Source: Granulicella aggregans
GTDB lineage: Bacteria > Acidobacteriota > Terriglobia > Terriglobales > Acidobacteriaceae
NCBI RefSeq assembly: GCF_014203275.1
Contig: NZ_JACHIP010000002.1
Location: 496,001-560,000, forward strand
Length of the DNA: 64,000 nucleotides
Direction of reading: 5' to 3'
The position numbers and the translations under genes are program-made. The notes under the pieces were generated by a model. It saw only the letters and a program-made list of their open reading frames with translations. It was not told the DNA's origin and did no database searches. Shown here piece by piece: positions 44,447-52,881 of the stretch (within the stretch, counting starts at the first letter, position 1; each line of letters opens with the position of its first letter).

Positions 44447-44502
44447 GTCATCCTGAGCGGAGGCGCGTGCAGTTTCATCGCACGCGCCGAAGTCGAAGGA
44501 CC
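44447..44502. repeat. GTCATCCTGAGCG repeat, copy 1
   Basis: It begins GTCATCCTGAGCGGAGGC and ends GCCGAAGTCGAAGGACC, with an inner stem GGCGCGTGC/GCACGCGCC. It matches 51347-51400 along its length and resembles a dispersed repeat seen in many bacterial genomes. Confidence 0.75.
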
Positions 44503-44614
44503 TGCATCGCCATTCCCTCGCCAAAACAGCTCAAACCTTTCAGCCACCACAAACAGAAACGGCCCGGAGTCTCAAACCGAGACCCCGGGCCACTCACATC
44601 ATTTTCAAAAACTC

Positions 44615-45496
44615 TTACTTCGCCGAATCCTCAATCTCTTTCCACTCAGCCGCGCTCAACTCCACCTGCCCCGCACCAATATTCTCCTCCAAATGCGCCA
44701 CCGAAGTAGTCCCCGGAATCGGCAGGATCACCGGCGATTTCTGTAACAGCCACGCCAGCGAGAGTTGCGACACCGTCGCTCCATGCTGCTTCGCCGCCGT
44801 ATCCAGCTTGCCGCCCGGCTGAGCCAGCTTACCCGCCGCCACCGGATACCAGGGAATGAACGCGATGTTGTTCTTCGTGCAGTACTCCAGCGTATCGTCG
44901 TGCTTCCGATCACCAATGTTGTACTGGTTCTGCACGCTGACGATATCGATCACCTTCCGCGCCTGCTCGATCTCATGCGGCTTCACTTCAGACAAGCCCA
45001 CATGGCGAATCTTCCCAGCCGTCTGCAATTTCTTGATGATGCCGAGCGACTCCTCAACCGGAACCTTCGGGTCGATCCTGTGCAGCTGCCAAAGCTCGAT
45101 CCGCTCCAGCTTCAGACGCCGCAGGCTCATCTCCACCTGCTGCTGAAGATACTCAGGACGCCCAACCGGCAGCCACTTGTTCGGCCCCTGCCGCGTCAGG
45201 CCGCCCTTGGTCGCAATCACTACGCCGTTCGCATACGGTGCCAACGCCTCGCCGATTAGCCGCTCACTCACGTCCGGCCCATAGGCATCCGACGTGTCGA
45301 TAAAGTTCACGCCCAGCTCCACAGCGCGCTTCAGAACCTTCTTCGCGCCCTCAATGTCCTTGGGCTCGCCCCACACGCCTTCGCCCGTGATGCGCATCGC
45401 GCCGAAACCCAACCGGTGTACCGGAAGGTCTCCACCCAGCGAAAACGTTCCACTCGCCGCTGCATTTACGTTGTTCAAAACCGCCGAATTAGCCAT
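44615..45496 (-). CDS. Aldo/keto reductase (YajO/Tas-like oxidoreductase)
   Basis: About 293 residues from the second ATG of a closely spaced pair (45502, 45496). The active-site tetrad is seen as Asp and Tyr in FIDTSDAYGPDVSE, Lys in VVIATKGG and His in LWQLHRIDPK; the cofactor site includes ILPIPGTTSVAHLEEN. It is an NADP(H)-dependent oxidoreductase of unknown substrate. Its start overlaps the end of the MBL-fold gene upstream by eight bases, so the two are translationally coupled. It shares the fold but little sequence with the reductase at 38914-39963. Confidence 0.9.
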   Translation of the reverse strand: MANSAVLNNVNAAASGTFSLGGDLPVHRLGFGAMRITGEGVWGEPKDIEGAKKVLKRAVELGVNFIDTSDAYGPDVSERLIGEALAPYANGVVIATKGGLTRQGPNKWLPVGRPEYLQQQVEMSLRRLKLERIELWQLHRIDPKVPVEESLGIIKKLQTAGKIRHVGLSEVKPHEIEQARKVIDIVSVQNQYNIGDRKHDDTLEYCTKNNIAFIPWYPVAAGKLAQPGGKLDTAAKQHGATVSQLSLAWLLQKSPVILPIPGTTSVAHLEENIGAGQVELSAAEWKEIEDSAK

Positions 45497-46505
45497 GCCC
45501 ATACGATGCAGCCAAAGATGAGGAGGATTCCCTCTCATTGATCGCCGGACGAGCGGCCATCACTGAACCCTCTCGCGATAAGAGCATCGTCTCACCCTCG
45601 GTCAGCACCCGGACCTTGTCCGTAATTCCCAGCCGTGAAGCATCCGCATTCAATCGTTCGACCGGCTCTTCCATGGGTTCACGTCCCAGCCGGAATGTCC
45701 CGAAGTGCATCGGAATCATCCACTTCGCACCACACTCCATGAACCCGCGCACCGCCTCTTCAGGCGACGTATGCACCGTCCTGTACGTGTCAGGAAAATA
45801 CGCCCCAATCGGCAACAACGCCACATCCGGCCGCAGCCGCTCACCCACCTGGCTAAACCCCTCGAAATAAGCTGTGTCACCGGAGTGATACACCGTCTGC
45901 CCACCATCCGTCGGCGCGATGAAGTACCCGCCGTACTCCCGGTGCATATCGCGGAACATCCTCGCTCCCCAGTGCTTGCAAGGAGTCATCACGATCTTCA
46001 GTCCCAGCGTCTCAATCTCGTTCCACCAACTCATCACGTGCAGCTTCTCGAAGCCCATCCACTGCACGAGATCCTCCACGCCATTCGGCACCACGACTTC
46101 CGGTGTCGTTCCCCGCAGCCGCCGCGTAGCCCGGATCACCCGCCGCAGAGACGCCTTATCCAGATGGTCCATGTGCGCATGCGTCAACAGCACCAGATCG
46201 ATCGGCGGCAAATCCCGCACCATCACCCCCGGCGCGCGTTGCCGCCGCAACACAACCAGCCGTGTAGAAAAGACCGGATCTACCAGGATATTCTTCCCAC
46301 CCACCTGCAGCAGAAAGGAAGAGTGCCCCAGAAACGTGATCCCCGTCTCTCCGGCCTCAGCGATCTCGGGCAGCCGCGGCTCGCCGGTAATCGGCTGCTC
46401 ATGGCTCTCACGCACCAGCCGGACAAGCTGCTCCAGCTTCTGTATCTTGAACGGACGCCTGCGGCGCACAGAGACTCTTTTCACCGGCCTGTTCTCCCTG
46501 GACAT
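45489..46505 (-). CDS. MBL-fold metallohydrolase (NAPE-PLD/UlaG-like)
   Basis: The 338-residue protein carries the metallo-beta-lactamase metal motif LTHAHMDHL, then CKHWGARMFRD, VYHSGDTAYFEGF (metal Asp) and WMIPMHFGTF (metal His), plus an early ITFLGHSSFLLQVGGKNILVDPVF strand pair. This matches the group containing N-acyl-phosphatidylethanolamine phospholipase D and UlaG lactonase; many members hydrolyse phosphodiesters. There is a basic N terminus and no export signal. It is divergent from the YihY/BrkB gene with 107 bp between and runs into the aldo/keto reductase gene. Phospholipid or cyclic phosphodiester chemistry is likely but unproved. Confidence 0.87.
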   Translation of the reverse strand: MSRENRPVKRVSVRRRRPFKIQKLEQLVRLVRESHEQPITGEPRLPEIAEAGETGITFLGHSSFLLQVGGKNILVDPVFSTRLVVLRRQRAPGVMVRDLPPIDLVLLTHAHMDHLDKASLRRVIRATRRLRGTTPEVVVPNGVEDLVQWMGFEKLHVMSWWNEIETLGLKIVMTPCKHWGARMFRDMHREYGGYFIAPTDGGQTVYHSGDTAYFEGFSQVGERLRPDVALLPIGAYFPDTYRTVHTSPEEAVRGFMECGAKWMIPMHFGTFRLGREPMEEPVERLNADASRLGITDKVRVLTEGETMLLSREGSVMAARPAINERESSSSLAASYGHG

Positions 46506-46612
46506 TGGATGCGGACACGCCCACTTCGATCACTCAACTTCCTAACCTTAGCCCATCGGCCCTCTGATTCCGTTAACGGCGCATCTATCTCTGGGCGAAA
46601 GGTACCGCACAG

Positions 46613-47659
46613 ATGCCGCACATCGATCCCCCCGATCCGAAACAGGACGCCCCGCGCGCCCAACCCGCCTCGCCGCAAATCATCGACCCCGCCCGACTCG
46701 CCGCAGCCCGCCAGCGAACCGTATGGGCCATCGTCTCCGCCTCGCCCATCGGATCGCTCTGGGACCTGCAAGGCACGCCCCTGTTCACCGTCGTCAAGCG
46801 CACCGCAAAGTCCTTCCTCGCCGATAACCTCCTCGGCCGCGCTGCTGAACTCGGCTTTTACTTCCTCTTCGCGCTCTTTCCCACATTGGTCAGCGCCAGC
46901 TCCCTGCTTGGCCTTGCGGCGCGCTCCGCTTCACACATCTACAGCACCCTCCTCGCTTACCTATCGGTCGTCATCCCACCCTCCGCGATGGGAATCGTCC
47001 TCGAGACCTTCAACCAGACCACGGCGGCATCCTCAACCGGAAAAGTCACCTTCGGTCTCGTCGCCGCCATTTGGTCCGCTTCGGTTGGATTCTCCGCCAT
47101 CCAGGACACCCTGAACCTCGTCTACAAGGTCCCCGAAACCCGCCCTTACTGGAAGGCACGCCTCTCCGCCATCGGCGTCACGACGGCTCTCTCTGTCCTG
47201 GTCACCGGACTCCTCGCATCCATGCTCGGCGGAGACATGCTCGCCGCGTTCGCCCACAAGATGATCTACCACCACCCTCTGGCCATCGCCGCCGCCATCC
47301 TCAGCCGTCTCGTAGGATGGATCGTAGCCACCGCTCTCCTCGCGATCATCTTCGCCGTCATCTACTTCTTCGCGCCGGACGTGAAGAAGAGCCGCTGGCA
47401 CTGGCTCTCACCCGGAGCCGCCATCGGCATCGTCGCCTGGCTACTCGCCTCCTTCGCCCTCCGCCTCTATCTCCACTTCTTCAACAACTACTCCGTCACC
47501 TACGGCTCACTCGGCGCGGTCATCATCCTGCTCACGTGGTTCTACATCACCGGCGTAGTGCTCCTGCTCGGAGCCGAGGTCAACAGCGAGATCGAAGCCG
47601 CCGTCACCGAACGCCGCCTCTGCGGCGGCACACCCCAGACCGCCCCCACCGCCGCCTGA
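46613..47659 (+). CDS. YihY/BrkB family inner-membrane protein
   Basis: The 348-residue protein begins with a charged cytoplasmic part and then shows about six hydrophobic segments: LGFYFLFALFPTLVSASSLL, VTFGLVAAIWSASVGFSAI, GVTTALSVLVTGLLASM, WIVATALLAIIFAVIYFFAP, AAIGIVAWLLASFALRLYLH and LGAVIILLTWFYITGVVLLL. The ending GAEVNSEIE is typical of the family (formerly annotated ribonuclease BN in error). Role unknown: proposed transport or envelope function. AAAGG precedes the ATG at a long distance. It stands alone between an MBL-fold gene and a symporter gene. Confidence 0.9.
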   Translation: MPHIDPPDPKQDAPRAQPASPQIIDPARLAAARQRTVWAIVSASPIGSLWDLQGTPLFTVVKRTAKSFLADNLLGRAAELGFYFLFALFPTLVSASSLLGLAARSASHIYSTLLAYLSVVIPPSAMGIVLETFNQTTAASSTGKVTFGLVAAIWSASVGFSAIQDTLNLVYKVPETRPYWKARLSAIGVTTALSVLVTGLLASMLGGDMLAAFAHKMIYHHPLAIAAAILSRLVGWIVATALLAIIFAVIYFFAPDVKKSRWHWLSPGAAIGIVAWLLASFALRLYLHFFNNYSVTYGSLGAVIILLTWFYITGVVLLLGAEVNSEIEAAVTERRLCGGTPQTAPTAA

Positions 47660-47690
47660 TCCCGCCCCTTCGGACCCCCCGCAGAGAATC

Positions 47691-47746
47691 GTCATCTCGA
47701 CCGGACTCTGAACCTGTCGAAGGGGAAGTGAGCCACCGCATTTCGC
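47691..47746. repeat. CGTCATCT...CCACCGCATTTCGC repeat, copy 1
   Basis: It shares GTCATCT, a middle part CTGAAC/CTGAGC...TCGAA, GGGAAGTG/GGGAGTG and the end CCACCGCATTTCGC with 49796-49854. The order of blocks is the same in both copies. Confidence 0.55.
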
Positions 47747-47764
47747 TCACATCGCCACATGTCC

Positions 47765-47801
47765 GTGCCCCATTCATCGCAGTCTCACCGCGGTGAGTGG
47801 G
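47765..47801. repeat. GTGCCCCAT hairpin repeat, copy 2
   Basis: It starts GTGCCCCATTCATCGC and ends GCGGTGAGTGGG, pairing over 12 positions with G-T pairs. It lies between the YihY/BrkB and symporter genes. Confidence 0.7.
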
Positions 47802-47840
47802 CCGCCACCGCACCATCACGTAAACTAACCCCCAACCAAC

Positions 47841-49268
47841 ATGAATCCATACGCCGCAGTCCTGGCCGTCATCAGCATCACTCTTCTCGCCGTCTCGCTA
47901 AGCCGCGTCAACAAAACAAAAACCAAGGCCGACTACCTCGTCGCCGGCCGCAGCTTGCCCGCGTTCGTCCTCATCTTCACCCTGCTCTCCTCCTGGATCG
48001 GCTCCGGCTCGCTCCTAGGGGGCGCGGAGAACGCCTACAAACACGGCTTCGCCGCCCTCTGGCAGTCCGCCGGGGGCTGGGCCGGACTCATCCTCATCTA
48101 CTTCATCGCTCCCCGAGCCCGCAAGTTCGCCCAATTCACCATCCCCGACCTCCTCGAAGCCCGCTACAACCAGACCGCCCGCGTCCTCGGCGTCATCGCC
48201 ATCCTCTTCACCTACACCGCCATCACCAGCTACCAGTTCATCGGCGGCGGCGACATCCTCCACCTCGTCTTTCCCGAGCTCATCACCGCCGACCTCGGCA
48301 AGTACATCATCGCCGCCTTCGTCATCGTCTTCACCGCCATCGCCGGCATGTCCTCGGTTGCCTACATGGACGTCGTCATCGGCCTGCTCGCCACCGCCGC
48401 CCTGCTCGGCTCGCTGCCCGTCCTCATCCATCTGGCAGGCGGCCTCAGCGGCATCCACAACGCGCTTCCCGCCACCCACTTTCAGGTCCTGGGCGACCTA
48501 ACACTGGCGCAAGGTCTAGAACTCTTCCTCCCCACCTGCCTGCTCATGCTCGGCAACCAGTCCATGTATCAGAAGTTCTTCTCAGCCAGATCCGAGAAGG
48601 ACGCAAGCCGTTCCGTCATCGGCTGGTTCATCGGCGCCGTCATCCTTGAGGTCGCCATCGCCGCCATCGCCGTCACCGGCTCCGCCCTCTTCCCCACCGG
48701 CGAAGTCCATGCCCACCCCCGCGAGATCCTCGCGTACACCGGCATGAACGCTCTGCCGAAGTGGCTCGGCATCTTCCTCGTCGGAGCCATCTTTGCCAAG
48801 ATTATCTCCACCGCGAACAACTACCTCTTCTCCCCCGCCACCAACCTCGTCAACGACGTCTTCGTCCGCTACATCGCCCGCGACGCTTCCAACAAACGCA
48901 TCCTCATCGTCAGCCGCCTCATGGTCGTCCTATTGGGCCTCTGGGCGCTCTACCAGTCGCTTCACACTGAGTCCGTCCTCAAAAAATCTCTCTACGCCTA
49001 CACCATCTACTCCGCCGCATTAACGCCTGTCATCCTCGCCGCCTTCTTCTGGAAGCGGACCACAGCGACAGCGGCGGTAATCTCCATCGCTCTCGGAACG
49101 CTGGTCACCATCACCTGGGACTCCGCCTTCATCCACACCCATCTCCCCGCCATCCTCACCGACCGCGACGCCATCTTTCCCGCACTCCTCACCTCACTTT
49201 TTTCGCTCGTCCTCGTCAGTCTCATAACTCCCCCGCCCTCGGCGAGCCAGCTCGCTCCCTTTGCATAG
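47841..49268 (+). CDS. Sodium:solute symporter family transporter
   Basis: The 475-residue protein has about 12-13 hydrophobic segments and the SSS pattern: TKADYLVAGRSLPAFVL, SSWIGSGSLLGGAENAY, an ARKFAQFTIPDLLEARYN loop, GMSSVAYMDVVIGLLA, FLPTCLLMLGNQSMYQKFFS and AKIISTANNYLFSPATN. These proteins take up solutes such as sugars, amino acids, carboxylates or pantothenate with sodium. No Shine-Dalgarno is visible before the ATG. It has no pathway neighbours that would reveal its solute. Confidence 0.92.
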   Translation: MNPYAAVLAVISITLLAVSLSRVNKTKTKADYLVAGRSLPAFVLIFTLLSSWIGSGSLLGGAENAYKHGFAALWQSAGGWAGLILIYFIAPRARKFAQFTIPDLLEARYNQTARVLGVIAILFTYTAITSYQFIGGGDILHLVFPELITADLGKYIIAAFVIVFTAIAGMSSVAYMDVVIGLLATAALLGSLPVLIHLAGGLSGIHNALPATHFQVLGDLTLAQGLELFLPTCLLMLGNQSMYQKFFSARSEKDASRSVIGWFIGAVILEVAIAAIAVTGSALFPTGEVHAHPREILAYTGMNALPKWLGIFLVGAIFAKIISTANNYLFSPATNLVNDVFVRYIARDASNKRILIVSRLMVVLLGLWALYQSLHTESVLKKSLYAYTIYSAALTPVILAAFFWKRTTATAAVISIALGTLVTITWDSAFIHTHLPAILTDRDAIFPALLTSLFSLVLVSLITPPPSASQLAPFA

Positions 49269-49270
49269 GG

Positions 49271-49298
49271 TTGAAACTTCACACAGGATATTTACAAT
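49271..49298 (+). promoter_or_regulatory. Candidate sigma-70 promoter of the acidic-protein gene
   Basis: TTGAAA (49271-49276) and TACAAT (49293-49298) are separated by 16 bp, close to consensus. This would give a leader of about 75 nt before the ATG at 49381. Confidence 0.5.
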
Positions 49299-49380
49299 CA
49301 CACTTCTGACCGCGATTCCTCAAACGACAACCGCCAGGCAGGAAGGCGCATCCACCCGAAGCAAGATCAGGAGACGATAG

Positions 49381-49692
49381 ATGACACAAGTTACGGAAAA
49401 CCTCACCCTCGGCGCGGAAGTTCTCTTCCTCAACCCGGCATCGCTAAACCTCGAAGCCAGCGCCACGCCCTTCCTCTTCGAGCCATCACTCGACACTCTC
49501 TTCGCAGCCTCCGTGGATGAGGAGGAGGAAGACGACGAAGATGAGGATGAGGATGACGACGAAGACCTAGACGAAGAGGACGACTTCGACGAAGACGAAG
49601 AAGAGGATGACGACGAGGACGAGGATGAAGGCGAACTCGAGTACGACGATGACGACGAGGACGAAGAAGAAGAGGATGAAGACGAGGAATAG
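49381..49692 (+). CDS. Small protein with an almost purely acidic C-terminal tail
   Basis: The 103-residue product has a mixed N-terminal part (residues 1-45, MTQVTENLTLGAEVLFLNPA and on) followed by a 58-residue tail in which all but five positions are Asp or Glu. AGGAG stands seven bases before the ATG and a good promoter lies upstream, so this strand is the coding one and not the long Ser-rich frame on the other strand. I do not recognise the family. Acidic tails of this type bind cations, basic proteins or ribosomal/nucleic-acid-binding proteins; none of these can be chosen from sequence. It is probably cytoplasmic, with no export signal. The gene is monocistronic, flanked by a symporter gene and hairpin repeats. 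Confidence 0.7.
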   Translation: MTQVTENLTLGAEVLFLNPASLNLEASATPFLFEPSLDTLFAASVDEEEEDDEDEDEDDDEDLDEEDDFDEDEEEDDDEDEDEGELEYDDDDEDEEEEDEDEE

Positions 49693-49719
49693 CCTTTAGT
49701 CTTCCTTCGTAAAGATGCC

Positions 49720-49751
49720 GGGTGCCCCACATCTCGACTTTGAGATGTGGG
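49720..49751. repeat. GTGCCCCAT hairpin repeat, copy 3
   Basis: It has GGGTGCCCCACATCTC and GAGATGTGGG, a perfect 10-bp stem with a 6-nt loop. It lies 28 bases past the acidic-protein stop and could serve as its transcript end. Confidence 0.7.
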
Positions 49752-49795
49752 AGTCCGCCCTACCCAGAAGCGCTATCCTCCCACCGTAAAGATGC

Positions 49796-49854
49796 GTCAT
49801 CTTAACCGAACCCTGAGCTTATCGAATGGGAGTGGAGAGACCACCGCATTTCGC
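49796..49854. repeat. CGTCATCT...CCACCGCATTTCGC repeat, copy 2
   Basis: It matches 47691-47746 in block order, ending CCACCGCATTTCGC. It abuts the 3' end of the histidine kinase gene. In both places it is within about 50 bp of a GTGCCCCAT hairpin copy. Confidence 0.55.
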
Positions 49855-49860
49855 AACTCC

Positions 49861-51249
49861 CTACCCCACCAGCGGTATCCGCACCTCGGCCACACACCCT
49901 CTCCCATCCCCCCGGTTCGTCAAACTCACACTCCCCTTGTGCACGATCAGAATCTGCTGCGCCAGCGCCAGCCCGATCCCCGTGCCCTTCGGCTTCGTCG
50001 TATAAAACGGCACAAACAGATTCACAGGATTCAATAGCCCCAACCCATTGTCCGTAATGCGCACCGTCGCCTGGTTCGCATCGACCTCCCACATCACAGC
50101 CACCTCCGCTGCGCCACCCTCCTGCTCTGCCGCTTCCAGCGCCGCGTCGACAGCGTTCTGCAGAAGATTGATGAACGCCTGCTGTATCTGGTCGGAGTCA
50201 ACCCGCAGCTCCACCTCGGGCCCGGTCTCAATCCGCACCGCGATCCTCTGCTCCAGCAACGCAACCCGCTCCATCACCAGCCGCAACGAAACCCACTCCA
50301 GCCGCGGCGCAGGCAGGCTCGACAACTGCTGATAAGCCTGCAGAAACCTGTTCAGCGAAGCAGCCCTGTCTTCAATGATCGCCAACCCACGCTGCAGATC
50401 GCGATTGAGATTTGGCGCGGCCTCAACGCTCTCCGGCAGCCGTCCCCGCAGACTTCCGGCGATCGACTTGATCGGCGTCAACGAGTTGTTGATCTCATGG
50501 CCCAGCACCCGAATCAGCCGCCGCCACGCCAGCCGCTCCTCCTCGCGCAATGCCGCTCCCACATCGGACAACACCAGCAGCACATGCGGAGCCCCACGCA
50601 GCCGGAACGTCGCCCGCCGCACCACATATCGCGCAGCATCATTCGACTTCGCCCCCGAGTACTGCCCCTCGTCCCGCACATCGAGCAGCACCCCCAGCCC
50701 CAGTTCCTCCGCACTCCTGCCATCGGACGAGGGCCTCGTCAGGCCAAACGCACGATCAGCCGCGACGTTGTGCAGCCGCAACCGGCTCTGCGCATCGAAC
50801 GCCAACACTGGCGACTGCATCGAGCTCATTACGCGTTCCACCAGCGTCAGCGCCTCCAGCGCCGAAGACCGCTGCGACTGCAACGTCCCCGCCAGCGCAT
50901 TGATCTCAAGCGCGAGATCGCCCAATGCATCTCCCCGCCGCGCCCCTCGCGCGCGAAACGAAAAGTCATCCTCTCGCAACGCCGCCACCACGTTCGCAAG
51001 CGTCTGCATCGGCCGAGTAATCAGCTCCACAAACGAGCTCGATACCAACATCCACACCAGCGCAAACACCACTGCCGCCGAGACCATAGCAAACGCAGAG
51101 GCCCCACTCACCTCCATCAGCCAGCCGCCGAGAACCACCGCAGGCAGCGCCAGCGCCGTCATCCACAGAAACAGCCGCCGCTCGAAGCTCAGCCGCTTGC
51201 CGGTCTTGCCAAGCGGCACCCTCCGTAGCGGCTTCGAATTGGGAATCAT
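49861..51249 (-). CDS. NtrY-like membrane histidine kinase
   Basis: The 462-residue protein has two membrane segments (about 26-46 and 52-72), a HAMP-like linker, a PAS-like domain (about 135-230) and the kinase core: H-box LGHEINNSLTPIK (His 251), N-box QIQQAFINLLQNAVDAAL, G1 ITDNGLGL, F-box LFVPFYTTK and G2 KGTGIGLALA. All catalytic boxes are intact. The very short loop between membrane segments suggests it senses the membrane or a cytoplasmic signal rather than a periplasmic ligand. It lies downstream of the NtrC-like regulator gene on the same strand, its obvious partner. A 220-bp gap with a repeat lies between them. The start lacks a clear ribosome site. Confidence 0.9.
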   Translation of the reverse strand: MIPNSKPLRRVPLGKTGKRLSFERRLFLWMTALALPAVVLGGWLMEVSGASAFAMVSAAVVFALVWMLVSSSFVELITRPMQTLANVVAALREDDFSFRARGARRGDALGDLALEINALAGTLQSQRSSALEALTLVERVMSSMQSPVLAFDAQSRLRLHNVAADRAFGLTRPSSDGRSAEELGLGVLLDVRDEGQYSGAKSNDAARYVVRRATFRLRGAPHVLLVLSDVGAALREEERLAWRRLIRVLGHEINNSLTPIKSIAGSLRGRLPESVEAAPNLNRDLQRGLAIIEDRAASLNRFLQAYQQLSSLPAPRLEWVSLRLVMERVALLEQRIAVRIETGPEVELRVDSDQIQQAFINLLQNAVDAALEAAEQEGGAAEVAVMWEVDANQATVRITDNGLGLLNPVNLFVPFYTTKPKGTGIGLALAQQILIVHKGSVSLTNRGDGRGCVAEVRIPLVG

Positions 51250-51346
51250 GTCAGAGATGGCGCGCCCGCTACTTCGCTTCCTCAGCTTAGAGTTCGTTCA
51301 AGAGTAAATCCCTCCAGCCTGAGCGGAGATTCCTCCGATGAAGCCC

Positions 51347-51400
51347 GTCATCCTGAGCGAAGGCACTTGCAGCTTTATCGCGAGTGCCGAAGTCGAAGGA
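51347..51400. repeat. GTCATCCTGAGCG repeat, copy 2
   Basis: It begins GTCATCCTGAGCGAAGGC and ends GCCGAAGTCGAAGGA with an inner stem GGCACTTGC/GCGAGTGCC. It lies in the gap between the kinase and regulator genes. A shortened piece of the same element (CTGAGCGGAGATTCCTCCG) stands at about 51319-51337. Confidence 0.75.
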
Positions 51401-51469
51401 CTCCGGTTCCGTCCGTACAGCCACAACCGCTCGAACCTTTCTCCCAACCAAGCTCAGGCGCGGCGTCGC

Positions 51470-52852
51470 TCAGATCCCATACTTCTCAATCCGCCGATAC
51501 AACGCCCCTCGACTCAACCCCAGAGCATCTGCCGCATGGCTCACATTGCCCTGGCTCCGCGCAAGCGCCTTGCGAATCAGCACCGCCTCCACCTGCTCCA
51601 GCGACATCTCATCCAGCCCCTGCGACGCTACCTTGACCGTCTGCAGCCCAAGGTCCGCCAGCTCTATCCGGCTGCTCCGAGCCATCAGCACCGCGCGCTC
51701 CATCGTATGATCCAGCTCACGCACGTTGCCCGGCCATCCATAGCTCATCACCATCTGCAGCGCCGCCGGCTCGAACCCCTCCACCGCCCGACGATACCGC
51801 GCCGCATAACGCGAAAGAAAATGCGCCGCAAGCGCCGGTATGTCCTCGCGCCGCTCGCGCAGCGGAGGCACATGAATCTCAACCGTATTCAATCGAAAAT
51901 AAAGGTCGCTGCGAAACGTTCCCGCTTCAGACTCCGCACGCAGGTCCGCATTCGTAGCGGAGATCATCCGTACATCCACCTTTCGTGTAGTCGAAGACCC
52001 CACCCGCTCCAGCTCGCCCGTCTCCAGCACCCGCAGCAGCTTCGCCTGCTGACGCAGCGGAATGTTCGCGATCTCATCCAGAAACAGCGTCGACCCGTTC
52101 GCCAGCTCGAACCGCCCAATGCGGTCCGTCCGTGCATCCGTAAACGCGCCCTTCACATGCCCGAAGATCTCGCTCTCAAACGTCCCCTCGGGCAATGCTC
52201 CGGTGTTCACCGCTACCAGCTGCCGGTGTGCTCGCGGCGACAGCCGATGCAGCGTTTGCGCCACCACTTCTTTGCCCGTGCCATGCTCGCCCGTCACTAG
52301 CACGTTCGCGCCCGAAGGCCCAATCCGCGCCAGCAGCTCCACCACCGGCCGCATCGCCGCCGCTGTCGCAATAAACTCCGGCGCGCCTTCCGCCCTGCTC
52401 TCTGCGCGCAGGATACGGTTCTCCGCCTCGAGCCACTGTGACCGCTTCTGCGCCGCATACAGCTCAAGCTGCGTCCGAACCACAGTCAACACGCGCGCGT
52501 TATCCCAGGGCTTCTGGATGAAATCCCTTGCGCCACGCCGCATCGCCTCCACCGCCAGGTCGATGTTCGCCCACGCCGTCATCACGATGATCGGCAGCTG
52601 CGAGTCACGCTCCTGGATCGCCGCAATCAGGTCGAGTCCTTCGCGCCCCGACGTCGTATCCCGCGTATAGTTCAGATCGATCAGCACGCCATCAACCTGC
52701 TCATGCGACAACAGCTCCAGCACCGCCGCCGGACTATGCGCGGTCAGCAGCTCGAAGCCCTCAGGCTCCAGCAACAAGCCCAGCGCGTCAAGAATCTGTG
52801 GCTGGTCATCGGCCACCAATAGGCGGCATTTACTTATCGAAACTCCGGTCAT
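51470..52852 (-). CDS. NtrC-like sigma-54-dependent response regulator
   Basis: The 460-residue protein has a receiver domain (phosphoacceptor Asp 59 in GVLIDLNYTRD, Lys in FIQKPW), an AAA+ domain with Walker A GEHGTGKE (188-195) and Walker B STLFLDEI, and a Fis-type helix-turn-helix at the end (GNVSHAADALGLSRGALYRR). It would activate sigma-54 promoters when phosphorylated by the adjacent kinase. The sigma-54 contact loop reads GAFTDA instead of GAFTGA (235-240), a variant found in some lineages. AAAGG precedes the ATG. Its position beside the TolC-ATPase-permease genes suggests these are its targets. Confidence 0.93.
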   Translation of the reverse strand: MTGVSISKCRLLVADDQPQILDALGLLLEPEGFELLTAHSPAAVLELLSHEQVDGVLIDLNYTRDTTSGREGLDLIAAIQERDSQLPIIVMTAWANIDLAVEAMRRGARDFIQKPWDNARVLTVVRTQLELYAAQKRSQWLEAENRILRAESRAEGAPEFIATAAAMRPVVELLARIGPSGANVLVTGEHGTGKEVVAQTLHRLSPRAHRQLVAVNTGALPEGTFESEIFGHVKGAFTDARTDRIGRFELANGSTLFLDEIANIPLRQQAKLLRVLETGELERVGSSTTRKVDVRMISATNADLRAESEAGTFRSDLYFRLNTVEIHVPPLRERREDIPALAAHFLSRYAARYRRAVEGFEPAALQMVMSYGWPGNVRELDHTMERAVLMARSSRIELADLGLQTVKVASQGLDEMSLEQVEAVLIRKALARSQGNVSHAADALGLSRGALYRRIEKYGI

Positions 52853-52881
52853 AAGACCTTTCTAAAGATGTTCTGCCAGAC

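Noticed and set aside
45705-47114. A 469-codon plus-strand frame across the MBL-fold and YihY/BrkB genes
   Set aside because: Arg/Pro/His-rich, spans two real divergent genes and their promoter region.
49320-49730. A Ser-rich 136-codon frame on the minus strand opposite the acidic protein
   Set aside because: Poly-Ser is simply the antisense reading of the Glu/Asp codons; the plus strand has the promoter and Shine-Dalgarno sequence.
52855-52880. A possible sigma-54 promoter (CTGGCAG...) ahead of the NtrC-like gene
   Set aside because: The -24 half is partly right but the -12 half has TTTA instead of TTGC, so it does not fit.
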